From: a virus
DNA length: 25,919 nt
Virus record (IMG/VR): IMGVR_UViG_3300030104_000293
Location: 1 to 25,919 of that record
Strand: one strand, 5' to 3'
Shown here in pieces: positions 21,808 to 25,919 of the stretch. The position numbers and the translations under genes are program-made. How positions within the stretch are numbered: the first letter of the stretch is position 1; each line of letters starts with the position of its first letter. The notes below the pieces were generated by a model, which searched no databases, was not told where the DNA came from, and saw only the letters and a program-made list of their open reading frames with translations.

Positions 21808-24651
21808 CTATCCTGAATATCTTCCTAGATAACCCCCATTATAAGAATTACCCACTGATGTTAATAAACTTTCTAAATAATCATCATAAGTTTTACCTGC
21901 ATCTCCTTCATTAGCTAAAGCCGTAGCAATAATTTGAGCTTTTCTATTTTCAGAACCTTCGAAAGCTCTAAAATCAAAGTCAGCTTGGTCTCTTAATTCT
22001 TGCCACAAAAATGATTGAGCTTGTGATGACATATTAAAAGCATTCATAGCATTTTGCATATTAACTTGATTTTGTGCGGCTGTATTAACTAAATTAGATT
22101 GTCTTCGCCATTGAACATTAGACTGCTCAACTGCTGCTGAATTTTGAGCATTAAACTGGTCTCTTGCAAAATCTTGTTGTGAATTAAACTGGTCTACTTG
22201 TGTGCTTAATTGAGCATTAAATCTGTCTACTTCAGTTTGTCTATTTGCATCTCTAGCAGCTGCAGCATTTAATTGAGTTGCATTAAACTGAGACATAGCG
22301 TTCATTTGTGAAGAATTATATTGTTCCATATTAGCTTCCATACTTGCTAAAAATTGTGCTGTTTGATTTTCAGATGTAGCTCCAAATTGTGCTGCTGCAT
22401 TTTCAGCTGATTGATTTGTTAATAATCTTTGTTGATTTTGTTGAGCTTTAAGTATATTTGCTTGTTGTTCATTAGATAAATTAGTCATATCATATTGTAA
22501 AAATGCTTGAGCATGTTGAGCTGCTACTTTAGTTCTAGCATCTAAATTAGCTAACTCTAGTGAAGCTAAAGTTGTAGCGTCTTGCATAATTGCTTGTTGT
22601 TCAGCATTAAAATCATTTAAAGTAACAGTTTGCATAAATTTACTATTAGCTAATTCTGTTTGTTGTTCAAAATTAAACTTAGTCATATCCATATTAGCAA
22701 CAACAGAAGCTTTTTGCATAGCTGTTTGTTGGTCAACATTTAATTGTGCTAATCCTAACTGTTGTGCTAAGTCAGCATTTCTAATATTTAATTGCATTCT
22801 TGCATTTAAGTTAGCTAATTCTGTTTGTTGAGATGCATTTAATCTTTCTGACTCAGATTGATTTTTTGCAGATAAATTAGCTAATCTTAATTGTTGCTCA
22901 GCAGACATATTAGCTTTATCCATGTCTTGCTTTAATTGAGCATTTCTTGATAAGAAATCTGCAGCTGTTTGCATTTCAACTAATCTAGCTTGATTTTCTG
23001 CGCTTTGGTCTGCACCAGCGGCTTGAGCTTCTATTTGTAACTCAGCTAAATTTACTTGTTGTTCGTTACCTAAATTTTGAGAATTTATTGCTTGTTGATT
23101 CTGTGAACGTAAAACAGCAGCTTGTTGTTGATTCTGCAAGTTTTGTGTTCTAGTTTGTTGTTGTTGTTCAGCAGTAGTTATAACAGCTTGTTGTGTAAAT
23201 TGACTTTGTAATGTAGCCATTTGCTGAGCCATTTGCGCAGTTTGACTTGCAGCATCTTGTCTATTAGAAAGATTTTGCATTCTTAATTGTTGTTCTTGTG
23301 AAGACTGTTGTAAATTTGCTTGTTGTTGATTGCTTAAATTTTGAGCTGCTCTAGTTTGTAAAGCTTGTGCATTTCCTTGTGCCATTGGAAAAGCACTTTG
23401 AATAATTGCATTAAAAATAGCATCTCTACCCACTGTTGAAGGAAGCATTCCTCTCATTGCCATGTTTTGATTAACAACATCTACAGCTGGTTTAGCCCAT
23501 ATAGGTATTTCTCCATTTTCTAAACCGCCTAATAAAATTTCCATTTGAGAAGATACTAAAGCTTCTGAAGGTAAAGCAGCAATAGCAGCTTGAATTTCTA
23601 CTGGTTCAGTATCTACTTGAGCTTCTACACTTGCTGGGTCTTCTACAATAGTAGCTGAGATATCAGAAGGTAAATTACCAACTTCAGCTATCATATCAGC
23701 AGCGGCTCCTTGAGCAGCTACTCCTTTTACTATTCTTTGTTGTGCAGCTTCATAATTAACCTGTTCAATTATTTGTGCTGCTTCTCTACCAACTGCATTT
23801 TCATCAACAATAGCATTTCTACTTCTTTCTTCTGCTAAAGGTGTTTCTGAAACTTGGCTGCCTAAACCTACAACAGCTTCAGTAAATGCTCCTGCTGAAA
23901 TAGTGCCTTCAACACTATTAGCCATGCTTGCAGCTACGTCTTGCTCTACAATTTTTGCAGCTTGTGTAGGTCCATTAAGTTTGGCGTATTCTGTTAAATT
24001 TATTTTAGCTTGGTCACTAAAATTTCTAGTAGCTTCTTGAACATCAGCATTTAATTCTTTAGTTACAGCAGTGTAAGTTCCAGCTTCAATGTCTGTAAAA
24101 TTAGCAGGTAAATCTGCTTTTTCAATTGTTTCATCAGCAACAGTTGTAACAGTTTCTATTGGTGCGTCAACTGGTGTTGTAGTTGCTACTACTCTTTCAT
24201 CAACTCCGGGAACACGCATAGCAGTTTCTTGTTGTTCTCTAATTCTAACTTGTTCCCCTGTTTCTGGGTCTATTTCAAAACCTGACTCTACTGCTGGGTC
24301 TATAATTGCTTCGCCTTGAACACCTAAACCAGCAGCAATATTTTCAGCTCCCGCTCCTGTTCTTCCAATTCTTTCTCTTCTTGCTATATCTTCTGGGGAC
24401 GGTGTAGGTTCTGGTGATGGTGGGGTTATAGGGTCTGGCGGACCGTTTGGTTCTCCCCCATTACCTCCATTGGTAGATGTTTGACTATAATCTGCTTGTT
24501 GTCCTTTGGCTCCTTTACCCGTGCCTCCGTAACTTAATCTTCCGCCCTCTTGTAATACTTTTCTAATTACACCAATAACTGAGCCACCTTGTCTATAGTC
24601 AGCTCTTTTAGATACTGTTCTTGTTCTTTTGTTTTTATTTTTTCTTGCCAT
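21808..24651 (-). CDS. Long Gln/Asn/Ala-rich virion protein with 11-residue repeats
   Basis: A 947-aa protein. It begins with a basic stretch (MARKNKNKRTRTVSKRADYR), then a Gly/Pro linker (about 41-86), an Ala/Glu-rich region to about 360 and a compact domain with EIPIWAKPAVDVVNQNMAMR (381-400). From about 430 to 870 it becomes a Gln/Asn/Ala-rich rod, with an 11-residue periodicity best seen at 579-853 (units such as LAQLNVDQQTA, MTKFNFEQQTE, LNDFNAEQQAI, QFNAQLSTQVD in near register). A folded C-terminal region follows (FLWQELRDQADFDFRAFEGS). Hendecad repeats imply a long right-handed coiled coil. Similar Q/N-rich proteins with the WAKPA-like domain occur among marine phage structural proteins. 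It is likely a virion shaft, tail or internal rod component. Confidence 0.68.
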   Translation of the reverse strand: MARKNKNKRTRTVSKRADYRQGGSVIGVIRKVLQEGGRLSYGGTGKGAKGQQADYSQTSTNGGNGGEPNGPPDPITPPSPEPTPSPEDIARRERIGRTGAGAENIAAGLGVQGEAIIDPAVESGFEIDPETGEQVRIREQQETAMRVPGVDERVVATTTPVDAPIETVTTVADETIEKADLPANFTDIEAGTYTAVTKELNADVQEATRNFSDQAKINLTEYAKLNGPTQAAKIVEQDVAASMANSVEGTISAGAFTEAVVGLGSQVSETPLAEERSRNAIVDENAVGREAAQIIEQVNYEAAQQRIVKGVAAQGAAADMIAEVGNLPSDISATIVEDPASVEAQVDTEPVEIQAAIAALPSEALVSSQMEILLGGLENGEIPIWAKPAVDVVNQNMAMRGMLPSTVGRDAIFNAIIQSAFPMAQGNAQALQTRAAQNLSNQQQANLQQSSQEQQLRMQNLSNRQDAASQTAQMAQQMATLQSQFTQQAVITTAEQQQQTRTQNLQNQQQAAVLRSQNQQAINSQNLGNEQQVNLAELQIEAQAAGADQSAENQARLVEMQTAADFLSRNAQLKQDMDKANMSAEQQLRLANLSAKNQSESERLNASQQTELANLNARMQLNIRNADLAQQLGLAQLNVDQQTAMQKASVVANMDMTKFNFEQQTELANSKFMQTVTLNDFNAEQQAIMQDATTLASLELANLDARTKVAAQHAQAFLQYDMTNLSNEQQANILKAQQNQQRLLTNQSAENAAAQFGATSENQTAQFLASMEANMEQYNSSQMNAMSQFNATQLNAAAARDANRQTEVDRFNAQLSTQVDQFNSQQDFARDQFNAQNSAAVEQSNVQWRRQSNLVNTAAQNQVNMQNAMNAFNMSSQAQSFLWQELRDQADFDFRAFEGSENRKAQIIATALANEGDAGKTYDDYLESLLTSVGNSYNGGYLGRYSG

Positions 24652-24742
24652 TTTTTTTCCTACTTTTTATAGTTTTTAAAAGCTTAGAAGGCTCGCCTAT
24701 AGCAATTAATATTGCTACTCCTTTACCTTTTTTCTTAGCCAT
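24635..24742 (-). CDS. Tiny basic phage protein (35 aa)
   Basis: A 35-residue open frame beginning MAKKKGKGVAILIAIGEPSK and ending KSRKKNGKKK. AAGGG lies five bases before the ATG. Its start overlaps the previous gene by eight bases and its end overlaps the 947-aa gene by 17 bases. It has a short hydrophobic centre (VAILIAIG) between two Lys-rich ends. I recall very similar tiny proteins (M-x-K-K-K...G-x-A-I-x-I-A-x-G) beside structural genes in other marine phages. Role unknown. Its small size makes the call uncertain, but spacing and ribosome site are good. Confidence 0.5.
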   Translation of the reverse strand: MAKKKGKGVAILIAIGEPSKLLKTIKSRKKNGKKK

Positions 24743-24998
24743 TTTTACCCTTGTTATAAATCATTTCAAAAATCTTATCGATTTTTTCTCCTAGTTTTTC
24801 TAATCTATCCATTACTTGTTCCATTTCGTCTTTGACCTCTATTTTAGTTACATAATTTTTAGCTATGTCTTCTCTAGTTTTATTTAATAATATGTCTTGT
24901 CTTTTTAGCTCTGCAGTATTTTGTCTAATGTTATATAACAATGGAGCTACTACTAATGTAATAATTACATTCCAAACTAAATAAGGTGTAAATTCCAT
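24735..24998 (-). CDS. One-helix membrane protein with coiled coil
   Basis: An 87-aa protein with an N-terminal membrane segment (about 6-22, YLVWNVIITLVVAPLLY). A charged coiled coil follows (LKRQDILLNKTREDIAKNYV, then EVKDEMEQVMDRLEKLGEKI). The K-N-Y-V-T-K-x-E-x-x-D-E-M pattern is frequent in small phage proteins found near tail, lysis or virion genes, where holin-like or virion roles have been suggested. A similar architecture occurs at 12676-12963, but the sequences do not obviously match. It lies one base after the oxygenase-like gene in the same transcript. Confidence 0.6.
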   Translation of the reverse strand: MEFTPYLVWNVIITLVVAPLLYNIRQNTAELKRQDILLNKTREDIAKNYVTKIEVKDEMEQVMDRLEKLGEKIDKIFEMIYNKGKNG

Positions 24999-24999
24999 G

Positions 25000-25698
25000 C
25001 TATTCTTTTTCCATTATGTCCCAACAATTTAAGTTGGAAGCTATTGTTCTTCTTTCTCCTTCTCCTTTAAATGGGTACACCATGTGTTGTAACCAAGAAG
25101 GAAATACTAATAATTTACCTACCTCTGGTGTCATTACAAATGACTGTGGTGGTCTTAGTCTTTCTGTATCAAGTACCGAGTTCATTCCATATTGAAATGC
25201 TATACAGCCATCACTATGTCCAGATTCGTTATACAGCGAATATGTCGGTGTGTTAGCTTCTGCTTTAGCTCCTATTTGTTCTGGAACTTTAGTCCAAGCA
25301 GTAGTTGATATTCCCATTACTGTTTTAGTACCATGGTCATGTATAGGATTATAGTCTCCATCATAACTGTGTACTGACCAAGTCTCGTCTATCATTACTT
25401 GTTTAGAGTTCTTAAGTTTTGTACCAGCTCCTGAACTAGCAAAATGATTTATATAATCAGCTCCTAAGTTACAAACAAGTTTGTTATACTCAACCATTCT
25501 TTCATCTTCATGGTCTAATAAAAGCTGTTCGCCTTTATGTATTTGTCCAACCAATGAATGTTTTAAAGATTGTCTATCTTTCTTTTCTTTATACTCATCC
25601 ATGTAATCGTTTACAGAATCAATCATACTTTGAGGCATGGTTGTTTCTAAAACAAACACAGACGGCATAACATGCATCTGAAAAGTCTGTTCTGTCAT
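25000..25698 (-). CDS. 2OG-Fe(II) oxygenase-like protein
   Basis: A 232-aa protein resembling the putative 2OG-Fe(II) oxygenase family 5 found in phages and bacteria. Key parts are DYNPIHDHGTK (115-125; H120, D121, H122 candidate iron ligands), a G-I-S-x-x-A-W-x-K-V-P strand (129-139), then GKLLVFPSWLQHMVYPF (194-210; H205 distal His) and GERRTIASNLN with R216 or R217 for 2-oxoglutarate. The beta-strand order fits the double-stranded beta-helix fold. Substrate is unknown; related phage proteins are thought to hydroxylate protein residues. Lying in the virion gene run it might modify a structural or host protein. It starts immediately after a TAATAA end of the upstream gene; start chosen at the ATG at 25698. 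Confidence 0.75.
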   Translation of the reverse strand: MTEQTFQMHVMPSVFVLETTMPQSMIDSVNDYMDEYKEKKDRQSLKHSLVGQIHKGEQLLLDHEDERMVEYNKLVCNLGADYINHFASSGAGTKLKNSKQVMIDETWSVHSYDGDYNPIHDHGTKTVMGISTTAWTKVPEQIGAKAEANTPTYSLYNESGHSDGCIAFQYGMNSVLDTERLRPPQSFVMTPEVGKLLVFPSWLQHMVYPFKGEGERRTIASNLNCWDIMEKE

Positions 25699-25701
25699 TT
25701 A

Positions 25702-25919
25702 TTAACTAGGTACGCTAAATCCGTTATCTGGTGTACTTGCTGCTGGTGGGTTTGTAATAACGCTATCTACTTGACTAGCAAATACTGCATCCCATTGAGA
25801 TACAGGACATAGTGCTACTAGATTAGCATTACTCCAACTACCTTTAGCTTTAAGTGTAAAGTTTGCATTACCATCATCATCTAATTGTGGAACAACAAAA
25901 CTGAAAGTAGTAGTGTAAT
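25702..25919 (-). CDS. C-terminal end of an unidentified protein (N-terminus beyond window)
   Basis: An open frame enters from the right edge and ends with TAA at 25702, immediately followed by a second TAA and the next ATG. The visible 71 residues include TFSFVVPQLDDDGNANFTL, then KGSWSNANLVALCPVSQWDA and a flexible Pro/Ala/Ser/Asn tail ending GFSVPS. Beta-strand character and the loose tail suit a virion or tail-associated protein, but no family is recognised. It is the first visible member of the leftward transcript. Confidence 0.6.
   Translation of the reverse strand, partial: YTTTFSFVVPQLDDDGNANFTLKAKGSWSNANLVALCPVSQWDAVFASQVDSVITNPPAASTPDNGFSVPS

Noticed and set aside
1-25919. tRNA genes, integrase, attachment site or insertion sequences
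   Set aside because: I looked for cloverleaf-like segments, recombinase motifs and terminal repeats and saw none; the window is packed with coding sequence.

Overview
The window is a gene-dense, AT-rich stretch of a tailed-phage genome, probably from a marine virus. No gap exceeds about 110 bases and most genes abut or overlap by a few bases. The phage assignment rests on a T7-like replication block (gp4-type helicase, gp5-type DNA polymerase, a nuclease in the gp6 position), phage-style class I ribonucleotide reductase genes, a holin/lysozyme cassette and very long virion proteins. The low GC content and the gene families suggest a low-GC pelagic proteobacterial host such as SAR11; that is inference. 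Terminase, portal, capsid, RNA polymerase and integrase are not in the window, so tail type and lifestyle are not directly visible. The Tyr at the polymerase position equivalent to E. coli 762 and the ribonucleotide reductase pair fit a lytic phage.

Bases 1-7807 (+ strand) are the replication and nucleotide-supply arm: end of a helicase, DNA polymerase A, two PD-(D/E)XK nucleases, a small conserved phage protein, a DUF3310-like putative nucleotide kinase, NrdA, two small proteins, NrdB, a small hypothetical and a small three-helix membrane protein. A 108-base convergent junction (7808-7915) follows.

Bases 7916-25919 (- strand) are read towards that junction. From the right edge, in transcription order: the end of an unknown protein, a 2OG-Fe(II) oxygenase-like protein, a one-helix coiled-coil protein, a tiny basic protein, five virion-type proteins (947, 326, 201, 553 and 1498 aa, the last three resembling the T7 gp14/gp15/gp16 ejection-protein order in position and size), a GH24-like lysozyme, a 49-aa protein, a three-helix holin-like protein and a one-helix protein.

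The striking part is the end of this late arm (12662 down to 7916): CsgF, CsgG, a curlin-repeat protein, a FecR-domain protein and a CHASE2-adenylate cyclase. The first three are the secretion pore, its extracellular adaptor and a secreted amyloid-type fibre subunit of a type VIII (curli) system. The last two look like a periplasmic/envelope sensor and a cAMP-producing membrane enzyme. All five reading frames look intact, and the first four carry envelope-targeting signals. The cluster may remodel the host surface (superinfection exclusion, cell-cell adhesion, altered signalling) or aid release; none of these roles can be proven from sequence. From memory, curli-type csgF/csgG genes have been reported in some pelagic myophages; I cannot check that here, and finding them beside a T7-type replication module is notable.
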